DNA of 64,000 nt from Argentina anserina (lineage: Eukaryota; Streptophyta; Magnoliopsida; Rosales; Rosaceae): positions 62,001-126,000 of the forward strand of contig NW_026089518.1 of NCBI RefSeq assembly GCF_933775445.1, written 5' to 3'. Positions 25,869 through 39,965 of this stretch are shown here, piece by piece (position 1 is the stretch's first letter; every line of letters begins with the position of its first letter). The notes under the pieces were generated by a model that made no database searches, was not told the DNA's origin, and saw only the letters and a list, made by a program, of their open reading frames with translations. The position numbers and the translations under genes are program-made.

Positions 25869-28800
25869 CCCACACTTGCAAAACTCTCAAATACAATAGA
25901 AACTCGCATCAGAAAGCCTTACAGAAAGATACTCAAACGAGAAATGAAAAGATACACAATTGGAATAGTAAAGATACGCAAACGATGTAAAGATACTCAG
26001 TTTGAAAGAAACACACTCCCACACTTGCAAAACTCTCAAATACAATAGAAACTCGCATCAGAAAACCTTACAGAAAGATACTCAAACAAGAAATGAAAAG
26101 ATACACAATTGGAATAGTAAAGATACGCAAACGATGTAAAGATACACAATTGGAATAGTAAAGATACGCAAACGATGTAAAGATACTCAGTTTGAAAGAA
26201 ACACACTCCCACACTTGCAAAACTCTCAAATTCAATAGAAACTCGCATCAGAAAGCCTTACAGAAAGATACTCAAATGAGAAATGAAAAGATACACAATT
26301 GGAATAGTAAAGATACACAAACGATGTAAAGATACACAATTGGAATAGTAAAGATACGCAAACGATGTAAAGATACTCAGTTTCAAAGAAACACACTCTC
26401 ACACTTGCAAAACTCTCAAATTCAATAGAAACTCGCATCAGAAAGCCTTACAGAAAGAAACTCAAACGAGAAATGAAAAGATACACAATTGGAATAGTAA
26501 AGATACGCAAACGATGTAAAGATACTCAGATTGAAAGAAACACACTCCCACACTTGCAAAACTCTCAAATACAATAGAAACTCGCATCATAAGCCTTACA
26601 GAAAGATACTCAAACGAGAAATGAAAAGATACACAATTGGAATAGTAAAGATACGCAAACGATGTAAAGATACTCAGTTTGAAAGAAACACACTCCCACA
26701 CTTGCAAAACTCTCAAATACAATAGAAACTCGCATCAGAAAGCCTTACAGAAAGATACTCAACAAGAAATGAAAAGATACCCAATTGGAATAGTAAAGAT
26801 ACGCAAACGATGTAAAGATACACAATTGGAATAGTAAAGATACGCAAACGATGTAAAGATACACAATTGGAATAGTAAAGATACGCAAACGATGTAAAGA
26901 TACTCAGTTTGAAAGAAACACACTCCCACACTTGCAAAACTCTCAAATACAATAGAAACTCGCATCAGAAGCCTTACAGAAAGATACTCAAACGAGAAAT
27001 GAAAAGATACACAATTGGAATAGTAAAGATACGCAAACGATGTAAAGATACACAATTGGAATAGTAAAGATACGCAAACGATGTAAAGATACTCAGTTTG
27101 AAAAAAACACACTCCCACACTTGCAAAACTCTCAAATTCAATAGAAACTCGCATCAAAAGCCTTACAGAAAGATAGTCAAACGAGAAATGAAAAGATACA
27201 CAATTGCAATAGTAAAGATACGCAAACGATGTAAAGATACTCAGTTTGAAAGAAACACACTCCCACACTTGCAAAACTCTCAAATACAATAGAAACTCGC
27301 ATCAGAAGCCTTACAGAAAGATAGTCAAACGAGAAATGAAAAGATACACAATTGGAATAGTAATGATACGCAAACGATGTAAAGATACACAATTGGAATA
27401 GTAAAGATACGCAAACGATGTAAAGATACTCAGTTTGAAAGAAACACACTCCCACACTTGCAAAACTCTCAAATTCAATAGAAACTCGCATCCGAAAGCC
27501 TTACAGAAAGATACTCAAACGAGAAATGAAAAGATACACAATTGGAATAGTAAAGATACGCAAACGATGTAAAGATACACAATTGGAATAGTAAAGATAC
27601 GCAAACGATGTAAAGATACTCAGTTTGAAAGAAACACACTCCCACACTTGCAAAACTCTCGAATTCAATAGAAACTCGCATCAGAAAGCCTTACAGAAAG
27701 ATATTCAAACGAGAAATGAAAAGATACACAATTGTAATAGTAAAGATACGCAAACGATGTAAAGATACTCAGTTTGAAAGAAACACACTCCCACACTTGC
27801 AAAACTCTCAAATACAATAGAAACTCGCATCAGAAGCCTTACAGAAAGATAGTCAAACGAGAAATGAAAAGATACACAATTGGAATAGTAAAGATACGCA
27901 AACGATGTAAAGATACTCAGTTTGAAAGAAACACACTCCCACACTTGCAAAACTCTCAAATACAATAGAAACTCGCATCAGAAGCCTTACAGAAAGATAC
28001 TCAAACGAGAAATGAAAAGATACACAATTGGAATAGTAAAGATACGCAAACGATGTAAAGATACACAATTGGAATAGTAAAGATACGCAAACGATGTAAA
28101 GATACTCAGTTTGAAAGAAACACACTCCCACACTTGCAAAACTCTCAAATTCAATAGAAACTCGCATCAGAAAGCCTTACAGAAAGATACTCAAACGAGA
28201 AATGAAAAGATACACAATTGCAATAGTAAAGATACGCAAACGGTGTAAAGATACACAATTGGATTAGTAAACATACGCAAACGATGTAAAGATAGTCAGT
28301 TTGAAGGAAACACACTCCCACACTTGCAAAACTCTCAAATTCAATAGAAACTCGCATCAGAAAGCCTTACAGAAAGATAATCAAACGAGAAATGAAAAGA
28401 TACACAATTGGAATAGTAAAGATACGCAAACGATGTAAAGATACTCAGTTTAAAAGAAACACACTCCCACACTTGCAAAACTCTCAAATTCAATAGAAAC
28501 TCGCATCAGAAAGCCTTACAGAAAGATACTCAAACGAGAAATGAAAAGATACACAATTGGAATAGTAAAGATACGCAAACGATGTAAAGATACTCAGATT
28601 GAAAGAAACACACTCCCACACTTGCAAAACTCTCAAATTCAATAGAAACTCGCATCAGAAAGCCTTACAGAAAGATACTCAAACGAGAAATGAAAAGATA
28701 CACAATTGGAATAGTAAAGATACGCAAACGATGTAAAGATACTCAGTTTGAAAGAAACACACTCCCACACTTGCAAAACTCTCAAATACAATAGAAACTC

Positions 28801-30157
28801 GCATCAGAAGCCTTACAGAAAGATAGTCAAACGAGAAATGAAAAGATACACAATTGGAATAGTAAAGATACGCAAACGATGTAAAGATACTCAGTTTGAA
28901 AGAAACACACTCCCACACTTGCAAAACTCTCAAATACAATAGAAACTCGCATCAGAAAGCCTTACAGAAAGATACTCAAACAAGAAATGAAAAGATACAC
29001 AATTGGAATAGTAAAGATACGCAAACGATGTAAAGATACATAATTGGAATAGTAAAGATACGCAAACAATGTAAAGATACTCAGTTTGAAAGAAACACAC
29101 TCCCACACTTGCAAAACTCTCAAATTCAATAGAAACTCGCATCAGAAAGCCTTACAGAAAGAAACTCAAACGAGTAATGAAAAGATACACAATTGGAATA
29201 GTAAAGATACGCAAACGATGTAAAGATACTCAGATTGAAAGAAACACACTCCCACACTTGCAAAACTCTCAAATACAATAGAAACTCGCATCAGAAGCCT
29301 TACAGAAAGATACTCAAACGAGAAATGAAAAGATACACAATTGGAATAGTAAAGATACGCAAACGATGTAAAGATACTCAGTTTGAAAGAAACACACTCC
29401 CACACTTGCAAAACTCTCAAATACAATAGAAACTCGCATCAGAAAGCCTTACAGAAAGATACTCAAACAAGAAATGAAAAGATACACAATTGGAATAGTA
29501 AAGATACGCAAACGATGTAAAGATACACAATTGGAATAGTAAAGATACGCAAACGATGTAAAGATACACAATTGGAATAGTAAAGATACGCAAACGATGT
29601 AAAGATACTCAGTTTGAAAGAAACACACTCCCACACTTGCAAAACTCTCAAATACAATAGAAACTCGCATCAGAAGCCTTACAGAAAGATACTCAAACGA
29701 GAAATGAAAAGATACACAATTGGAATAGTAAAGATACGCAAACGATGTAAAGATACACAATTGGAATAGTAAAGATACGCAAACGATGTAAAGATACTCA
29801 GTTTGAAAAACACACACTCCCACACTTGCAAAACTCTCAAATTCAATAGAAACTCGCATCCGAAAGCCTTACAGAAAGATACTCAAACGAGAAATGAAAA
29901 GATACACAATTGCAATAGTAAAGATACGCAAACGATGTAAAGATACACAATTGGAATAGTAAACATACGCAAACGATGTAAAGATAGTCAGTTTGAAGGA
30001 AACACACTCCCACACTTGCAAAACTCTCAAATTCAATAGAAACTCGCATCAGAAAGCCTTACAGAAAGATAATCAAACGAGAAATGAAAAGATACACAAT
30101 TGGAATAGTAAAGATACGCAAACGATGTAAAGATACTCAGTTTGAAAGAAACACACT
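25869..30157 (+). repeat. Transition region of mixed satellite monomers
   Basis: Monomer starts: 25869, 26018, 26208, 26398, 26547, 26695, 26925, 27114, 27262, 27451, 27641, 27790, 27938, 28127, 28317, 28466, 28615, 28764, 28912, 29102, 29251, 29399, 29630, 29819, 30009. It contains two related runs (26695-27113 and 29399-29818), each a 230/231-bp monomer followed by a 189-bp one, that resemble the opening of family II. Two monomers (28127 and 29819) carry the TTGCAATAG variant that continues into family III. The copy at 26695 is one base short (CTCAACAAG). No foreign sequence is present. Confidence 0.82.
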
Positions 30158-33100
30158 CCCACACTTGCAAACTCTCAAATTCAATAGAAACTCGCATCAG
30201 AAAGCCTTACAGAAAGATACTCAAACGAGAAATGAAAAGATACACAATTGGAATAGTAAAGATACGCAAACGATGTAAAGATACTCAGATTGAAAGAAAC
30301 ACACTCCCACACTTAAAAAACTCTCAAATACAATAGAAACTCGCATCAGAAGCCTCACAGAAAGATACTCAAACGAGAAATGAAAAGATACACAATTGGA
30401 ATAGTAAAGATACGCAAACGATGTAAAGATACTCAGTTTGAAAGAAACACACTCCCACACTTGCAAAACTCTCAAATACAATAGAAACTCGCATCAGAAA
30501 GCCTTACAGAAAGATACTCAAACAAGAAATGAAAAGATACACAATTGGAATAGTAAAGATACGCAAACGATATAAAGATACACAATTGGAATAGTAAAGA
30601 TACGCAAACGATGTAAAGATACTCAGTTTGAAAGAAACACACTCCCACACTTGCAAAACTCTCAAATACAATAGAAACTCGCATCAGAAACCTTACAGAA
30701 AGATACTCAAACGAGAAATGAAAAGATACACAATTGGAATAGTAAAGATACGCAAACGATGTAAAGATACTCAGTTTGAAAGAAACACACTCCCACACTT
30801 GCAAAACTCTCAAATACAATAGAAACTCGCATCAGAAAGCCTTACAGAAAGATACTCAAACAAGAAATGAAAAGATACACAATTTGAATAGTAAAGATAC
30901 GCAAACGATATAAAGATACACAATTGGAATAGTAAACATACGCAAACGATGTAAAGATAGTCAGTTTGAAGGAAACACACTCCCACACTTGCAAAACTCT
31001 CAAATACAATAGAAACTCGCATCAGAAGCCTTACAGAAAGATACACAAACGAGAAATGAAAAGATACACAATTGGAATAGTAAAGATACGCAAACGATGT
31101 AAAGATACTCAGTTTGAAAGAAACACACTCCCACACTTGCAAAACTCTCAAATACAATAGAAACTCGCATCAGAAGCCTTACAGAAAGATAGTCAAACGA
31201 GAAATGAAAAGATACACAATTGGAATAGTAAAGATACGCAAACGATGTAAAGATACTCAGTTTGAAAGAAACACACTCCCACACTTGCAAAACTCTCAAA
31301 TTCAATAGAAACTCGCATCAGAAAGCCTTACAGAAAGATAATCAAACGAGAAATGAAAAGATACACAATTGGAATAGTAAAGATACGCAAACGATGTAAA
31401 GATACTCAGTTTGAAAGAAACACACTCCCACACTTGCAAACTCTCAAATTCAATAGAAACTCGCATCAGAAAGCCTTACAGAAAGATACTCAAATGAGAA
31501 ATGAAAAGATACACAATTGGAATAGTAAAGATACGCAAACGATGTAAAGATACACAATTGGAATAGTAAAGATACGCAAACGATGTAAAGATACTCAGTT
31601 TCAAAGAAACACACTCCCACACTTGCAAAACTCTCAAATTCAATAGAAACTCGCATCAGAAAGCCTTACAGAAATAAACTCAAACGAGAAATGAAAAGAT
31701 ACATAATTGGAATAGTAAAGATACGCAAACGATGTAAAGATACTCAGATTGAAAGAAACACACTCCCACACTTGCAAAACTCTCAAATACAATAGAAACT
31801 CGCATCAGAAGCCTTACAGAAAGATACTCAAACGAGAAATGAAAAGATACACAATTGGAATAGTAAAGATACGCAAACGATGTAAAGATACACAATTGGA
31901 ATAGTAAAGATACGCAAACGATGTAAAGATACTCAGTTTGAAAAAAACACACTCCCACACTTGCAAAACTCTCAAATTCAATAGAAACTCGCATCCGAAA
32001 GCCTTACAGAAAGATACTCAAACGAGAAATGAAAAGATACACAATTGGAATAGTAAAGATACACAAACGATGTAAAGATACACAATTGGAATAGTAAAGA
32101 TACGCAAACGATGTAAAGATACTCAGTTTGAAAGAAACACACTCCCACACTTGCAAAACTCTCGAATTCAATAGAAACTCGCATCAGAAAGCCTTACAGA
32201 AAGATAATCAAACGAGAAATGAAAAGATACACAATTGGAATAGTAAAGATACGCAAACGATGTAAAGATACTCAGTTTAAAAGAAACACACTCCCACACT
32301 TGCAAAACTCTCAAATTCAATAGAAACTCGCATCAGAAAGCCTTACAGAAAGATACTCAAACGAGAAATGAAAAGATACACAATTGGAATAGTAAAGATA
32401 CGCAAACGATGTAAAGATACTCAGATTGAAAGAAACACACTCCCACACTTAAAAAACTCTCAAATACAATAGAAACTCGCATCAGAAGCCTCACAGAAAG
32501 ATACTCAAACGAGAAATGAAAAGATACACAATTGGAATAGTAAAGATACGCAAACGATGTAAAGATACTCAGTTTGAAAGAAACACACTCCCACACTTGC
32601 AAAACTCTCAAATACAATAGAAACTCGCATCAGAAAGCCTTACAGAAAGATACTCAAACGAGAAATGAAAAGATACACAATTGGAATAGTAAAGATACGC
32701 AAACGATGTAAAGATACTCAGTTTGAAAGAAACACACTCCCACACTTGCAAAACTCTCAAATACAATAGAAACTCGCATCAGAAGCCTTACAGAAAGATA
32801 CTCAAACGAGAAATGAAAAGATACACAATTGGAATAGTAAAGATACGCAAACGATGTAAAGATACTCAGTTTGAAAGAAACACACTACCACACTTGCAAA
32901 ACTCTCAAATACAATAGAAACTCGCATCAGAAAGCCTTACAGAAATATACTCAAACAAGAAATGAAAAGATACACAATTGGAATAGTAAAGATACGCAAA
33001 CGATGTAAAGATACACAATTAGAATAGTAAAGATACGCAAACGATGTAAAGATACACAATTGGAATAGTAAAGATACGCAAACGATGTAAAGATACTCAG

Positions 33101-33605
33101 TTTGAAAGAAACACACTCCCACACTTGCAAAACTCTCAAATGCAATAGAAACTCGCATCAGAAAGCCTTACAGAAAGATACTCAAACGAGAAATGAAAAG
33201 ATACACAATTGGAATAGTAAAGATACGCAAACGATGTAAAGATACTCAGTTTGAAAGAAACACACTCCCACACTTGCAAAACTCTCAAATACAATAGAAA
33301 CTCGCATCAGAAAGCCTTACAGAAAGATACTCAAACAAGAAATGAAAAGATACACAATTGGAATAGTAAAGATACGCAAACGATATAAAGATACACAATT
33401 GGAATAGTAAAGATACGCAAACGATGTAAAGATACTCAGTTTGAAAGAAACACACTCCCACACTTGCAAAACTCTCAAATTCAATAGAAACTCGCATCAG
33501 AAAGCCTTACAGAAAGATAATCAAACGAGAAATGAAAAGATACACAATTGGAATAGTAAAGATACGCAAACGATGTAAAGATACTCAGTTTGAAAGAAAC
33601 ACACT
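30158..33605 (+). repeat. HOR family III, 21-monomer copy 1 (3448 bp)
   Basis: Monomer lengths: 148,148,190,148,190,148,148,149,189,149,189,190,149,149,148,149,148,231,149,190,149. The first monomer has lost one A (GCAAACTCTC). Slot 2 carries the paired marker TTAAAAAACTC with GCCTCACAG, which is confined to about 30.3-42.1 kb. Other slot markers are GATACACAAACGAG at about 31040, GAAATAAACTC at about 31672, CACACTACCA at about 32881 and CAATTAGAATAG at about 33017. Confidence 0.9.
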
Positions 33606-36600
33606 CCCACACTTGCAAACTCTCAAATTCAATAGAAACTCGCATCAGAAAGCCTTACAGAAAGATACTCAAACGAGAAATGAAAAGATACACAATTGGA
33701 ATAGTAAAGATACGCAAACGATGTAAAGATACTCAGATTGAAAGAAACACACTCCCACACTTAAAAAACTCTCAAATACAATAGAAACTCGCATCAGAAG
33801 CCTCACAGAAAGATACTCAAACGAGAAATGAAAAGATACACAATTGGAATAGTAAAGATACGCAAACGATGTAAAGATACTCAGTTTGAAAGAAACACAC
33901 TCCCACACTTGCAAAACTCTCAAATACAATAGAAACTCGCATCAGAAAGCCTTACAGAAAGATACTCAAACAAGAAATGAAAAGATACACAATTGGAATA
34001 GTAAAGATACGCAAACGATATAAAGATACACAATTGGAATAGTAAAGATACGCAAACGATGTAAAGATACTCAGTTTGAAAGAAACACACTCCCACACTT
34101 GCAAAACTCTCAAATACAATAGAAACTCGCATCAGAAACCTTACAGAAAGATACTCAAACGAGAAATGAAAAGATACACAATTGGAATAGTAAAGATACG
34201 CAAACGATGTAAAGATACTCAGTTTGAAAGAAACACACTCCCACACTTGCAAAACTCTCAAATACAATAGAAACTCGCATCAGAAAGCCTTACAGAAAGA
34301 TACTCAAACAAGAAATGAAAAGATACACAATTTGAATAGTAAAGATACGCAAACGATATAAAGATACACAATTGGAATAGTAAACATACGCAAACGATGT
34401 AAAGATAGTCAGTTTGAAGGAAACACACTCCCACACTTGCAAAACTCTCAAATACAATAGAAACTCGCATCAGAAGCCTTACAGAAAGATACACAAACGA
34501 GAAATGAAAAGATACACAATTGGAATAGTAAAGATACGCAAACGATGTAAAGATACTCAGTTTGAAAGAAACACACTCCCACACTTGCAAAACTCTCAAA
34601 TACAATAGAAACTCGCATCAGAAGCCTTACAGAAAGATAGTCAAACGAGAAATGAAAAGATACACAATTGGAATAGTAAAGATACGCAAACGATGTAAAG
34701 ATACTCAGTTTGAAAGAAACACACTCCCACACTTGCAGAACTCTCAAATACAATAGAAACTCGCATCAGAAAGCCTTACAGAAAGATACTCAAACAAGAA
34801 ATGAAAAGATACACAATTGGAATAGTAAAGATACGCAAACGATGTAAAGATACACAATTGGAATAGTAAAGATACGCAAACGATGTAAAGATACTCAGTT
34901 TGAAAGAAACACACTCCCACACTTGCAAAACTCTCAAATTCAATAGAAACTCGCATCAGAAAGCCTTACAGAAAGATACTCAAATGAGAAATGAAAAGAT
35001 ACACAATTGGAATAGTAAAGATACGCAAACGATGTAAAGATACACAATTGGAATAGTAAAGATACGCAAACGATGTAAAGATACTCAGTTTCAAAGAAAC
35101 ACACTCCCACACTTGCAAAACTCTCAAATTCAATAGAAACTCGCATCAGAAAGCCTTACAGAAATAAACTCAAACGAGAAATGAAAAGATACATAATTGG
35201 AATAGTAAAGATACGCAAACGATGTAAAGATACTCAGATTGAAAGAAACACACTCCCACACTTGCAAAACTCTCAAATACAATAGAAACTCGCATCAGAA
35301 GCCTTACAGAAAGATACTCAAACGAGAAATGAAAAGATACACAATTGGAATAGTAAAGATACGCAAACGATGTAAAGATACACAATTGGAATAGTAAAGA
35401 TACGCAAACGATGTAAAGATACTCAGTTTGAAAAAAACACACTCCCACACTTGCAAAACTCTCAAATTCAATAGAAACTCGCATCCGAAAGCCTTACAGA
35501 AAGATACTCAAACGAGAAATGAAAAGATACACAATTGGAATAGTAAAGATACACAAACGATGTAAAGATACACAATTGGAATAGTAAAGATACGCAAACG
35601 ATGTAAAGATACTCAGTTTGAAAGAAACACACTCCCACACTTGCAAAACTCTCGAATTCAATAGAAACTCGCATCAGAAAGCCTTACAGAAAGATACTCA
35701 AACGAGAAATGAAAAGATACACAATTGCAATAGTAAAGATACGCAAACGGTGTAAAGATACACAATTGGAATAGTAAACATACGCAAACGATGTAAAGAT
35801 AGTCAGTTTGAAGGAAACACACTCCCACACTTGCAAAACTCTCAAATTCAATAGAAACTCGCATCAGAAAGCCTTACAGAAAGATAATCAAACGAGAAAT
35901 GAAAAGATACACAATTGGAATAGTAAAGATACGCAAACGATGTAAAGATACTCAGTTTAAAAGAAACACACTCCCACACTTGCAAAACTCTCAAATTCAA
36001 TAGAAACTCGCATCAGAAAGCCTTACAGAAAGATACTCAAACGAGAAATGAAAAGATACACAATTGGAATAGTAAAGATACGCAAACGATGTAAAGATAC
36101 TCAGATTGAAAGAAACACACTCCCACACTTAAAAAACTCTCAAATACAATAGAAACTCGCATCAGAAGCCTCACAGAAAGATACTCAAACGAGAAATGAA
36201 AAGATACACAATTGGAATAGTAAAGATACGCAAACGATGTAAAGATACTCAGTTTGAAAGAAACACACTCCCACACTTGCAAAACTCTCAAATACAATAG
36301 AAACTCGCATCAGAAAGCCTTACAGAAAGATACTCAAACGAGAAATGAAAAGATACACAATTGGAATAGTAAAGATACGCAAACGATGTAAAGATACTCA
36401 GTTTGAAAGAAACACACTCCCACACTTGCAAAACTCTCAAATACAATAGAAACTCGCATCAGAAGCCTTACAGAAAGATACTCAAACGAGAAATGAAAAG
36501 ATACACAATTGGAATAGTAAAGATACGCAAACGATGTAAAGATACTCAGTTTGAAAGAAACACACTACCACACTTGCAAAACTCTCAAATACAATAGAAA

Positions 36601-37136
36601 CTCGCATCAGAAAGCCTTACAGAAATATACTCAAACAAGAAATGAAAAGATACACAATTGGAATAGTAAAGATACGCAAACGATGTAAAGATACACAATT
36701 AGAATAGTAAAGATACGCAAACGATGTAAAGATACACAATTGGAATAGTAAAGATACGCAAACGATATAAAGATACTCAGTTTGAAAGAAACACACTCCC
36801 ACACTTGCAAAACTCTCAAATTCAATAGAAACTCGCATCAGAAAGCCTTACAGAAAGATACTCAAACGAGAAATGAAAAGATACACAATTGGAATAGTAA
36901 AGATACGCAAACGATGTAAAGATACTCAGTTTGAAAGAAACACACTCCCACACTTGCAAAACTCTCAAATACAATAGAAACTCGCATCAGAAAGCCTTAC
37001 AGAAAGATACTCAAACAAGAAATGAAAAGATACACAATTGGAATAGTAAAGATACGCAAACGATATAAAGATACACAATTGGAATAGTAAAGATACGCAA
37101 ACGATGTAAAGATACTCAGTTTGAAAGAAACACACT
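33606..37136 (+). repeat. HOR family III, 21-monomer copy 2 (3531 bp)
   Basis: In register with the previous unit at offset 3448 up to 34725, then at 3490 after a monomer pair was exchanged for two 190-bp monomers (34726 and 34916), then at 3680 after one extra 190-bp monomer (35634-35823), and it stays at 3680 up to 37136. All shifts are whole-monomer or whole-subrepeat events apart from one base. The markers GATACACAAACGAG, GAAATAAACTC, CACACTACCA and CAATTAGAATAG recur in order. Confidence 0.9.
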
Positions 37137-39652
37137 CCCACACTTGCAAAACTCTCAAATACAATAGAAACTCGCATCAGAAGCCTTACAGAAAGATACT
37201 CAAACGAGAAATGAAAAGATACACAATTGGAATAGTAAAGATACGCAAACGATGTAAAGATACTCAGTTTGAAAGAAACACACTCCCACACTTGCAAAAC
37301 TCTCAAATACAATAGAAACTCGCATCAGAAAGCCTTACAGAAAGATACTCAAACAAGAAATGAAAAGATACACAATTGGAATAGTAAAGATACGCAAACG
37401 ATATAAAGATACACAATTGGAATAGTAAACATACGCAAACGATGTAAAGATAGTCAGTTTGAAGGAAACACACTCCCACACTTGCAAAACTCTCAAATAC
37501 AATAGAAACTCGCATCAGAAGCCTTACAGAAAGATACTCAAACGAGAAATGAAAAGATACACAATTGCAATAGTAAAGATACGCAAACGGTGTAAAGATA
37601 CACAATTGGAATAGTAAACATACGCAAACGATGTAAAGATAGTCAGTTTGAAGGAAACACACTCCCACACTTGCAAAACTCTCAAATTCAATAGAAACTC
37701 GCATCAGAAAGCCTTACAGAAAGATAATCAAACGAGAAATGAAAAGATACACAATTGGAATAGTAAAGATACGCAAACGATGTAAAGATACTCAGTTTGA
37801 AAGAAACACACTCCGACACTTGCAAAACTCTCAAATTCAATAGAAACTCGCATCAGAAAGCCTTACAGAAAGATACTCAAACGAGAAATGAAAAGATACA
37901 CAATTGGAATAGTAAAGATACGCAAACGATGTAAAGATACTCAGATTGAAAGAAACACACTCCCACACTTAAAAAACTCTCAAATACAATAGAAACTCGC
38001 ATCAGAAGCCTCACAGAAAGATACTCAAACGAGAAATGAAAAGATACACAATTGGAATAGTAAAGATACGCAAACGATGTAAAGATACTCAGTTTGAAAG
38101 AAACACACTCCCACACTTGCAAAACTCTCAAATACAATAGAAACTCGCATCAGAAAGCCTTACAGAAAGATACTCAAACGAGAAATGAAAAGATACACAA
38201 TTGGAATAGTAAAGATACGCAAACGATGTAAAGATACTCAGTTTGAAAGAAACACACTCCCACACTTGCAAAACTCTCAAATTCAATAGAAACTCGTATC
38301 AGAAAGCCTTACAGAAAGATACTCAAACGAGAAATGAAAAGATACACAATTGGAATAGTAAAGATACGCAAACGATGTAAAGATACTCAGATTGAAAGAA
38401 ACACACTCCCACACTTGCAAAACTCTCAAATACAATAGAAACTCGCATCAGAAGCCTTACAGAAAGATACTCAAACGAGAAATGAAAAGATACACAATTG
38501 GAATAGTAAAGATACGCAAACGATGTAAAGATACACAATTGGAATAGTAAAGATACGCAAACGATGTAAAGATACACAATTGGAATAGTAAAGATACGGA
38601 AACGATGTAAAGATACACAATTGGAATAGTAAAGATACGCAAACGATGTAAAGATACTCAGTTTGAAAAAAACAGACTCCCACACTTGCAAAACTCTCAA
38701 ATTCAATAGAAACTCGCATCCGAAAGCCTTACAGAAAGATACTCAAACGAGAAATGAAAAGATACACAATTGGAATAGTAAAGATACACAAACGATGTAA
38801 AGATACACAATTGGAATAGTAAATATACGCAAACGATGTAAAGATACTCAGTTTGAAAGAAACACACTCCCACACTTGCAAAACTCTCGAATTCAATAGA
38901 AACTCGCATCAGAAAGCCTTACAGAAAGATACTCAAACGAGAAATGAAAAGATACACAATTGCAATAGTAAAGATACGCAAACGGTGTAAAGATACACAA
39001 TTGGAATAGTAAAGATACGCAAACGATGTAAAGATACTCAGTTTGAAAGAAACACACTCCGACACTTGCAAAACTCTCAAATTCAATAGAAACTCGCATC
39101 AGAAAGCCTTACAGAAAGATACTCAAACGAGAAATGAAAAGATACACAATTGGAATAGTAAAGATACGCAAACGATGTAAAGATACTCAGATTGAAAGAA
39201 ACACACTCCCACACTTAAAAAACTCTCAAATACAATAGAAACTCGCATCAGAAGCCTCACAGAAAGATACTCAAACGAGAAATGAAAAGATACACAATTG
39301 GAATAGTAAAGATACGCAAACGATGTAAAGATACTCAGTTTGAAAGAAACACACTCCCACACTTGCAAAACTCTCAAATACAATAGAAACTCGCATCAGA
39401 AAGCCTTACAGAAAGATACTCAAACGAGAAATGAAAAGATACACAATTGGAATAGTAAAGATACGCAAACGATGTAAAGATACTCAGTTTGAAAGAAACA
39501 CACTCCCACACTTGCAAAACTCTCAAATACAATAGAAACTCGCATCAGAAGCCTTACAGAAAGATACTCAAACGAGAAATGAAAAGATACACAATTGGAA
39601 TAGTAAAGATACGCAAACGATGTAAAGATACTCAGTTTGAAAGAAACACACT

Positions 39653-39965
39653 CCCACACTTGCAAAACTCTCAAATACAATAGAAACTCGCATCAGAAAG
39701 CCTTACAGAAAGATACTCAAACAAGAAATGAAAAGATACACAATTGGAATAGTAAAGATACGCAAACGATATAAAGATACACAATTGGAATAGTAAAGAT
39801 ACGCAAACGATATAAAGATACACAATTGGAATAGTAAAGATACGCAAACGATGTAAAGATACACAATTGGAATAGTAAAGATACGGAAACGATGTAAAGA
39901 TACACAATTGGAATAGTAAAGATACGCAAACGATGTAAAGATACTCAGTTTGAAAAAAACAGACT
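39653..39965 (+). repeat. 313-bp monomer with five subrepeats, the first one duplicated
   Basis: The length equals 149 plus four 41-bp units. The first two subrepeats both carry the private GATATAAAG variant, which in most other monomers marks only a single first unit. This shows that the newest unit arose by duplicating its neighbour in place. The 231-bp monomers at 40115 and 40791 share the doubled GATATAAAG pair, so this state was itself copied. The next-to-last unit carries GATACGGAAACG, as in nearly all long monomers. Confidence 0.88.
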
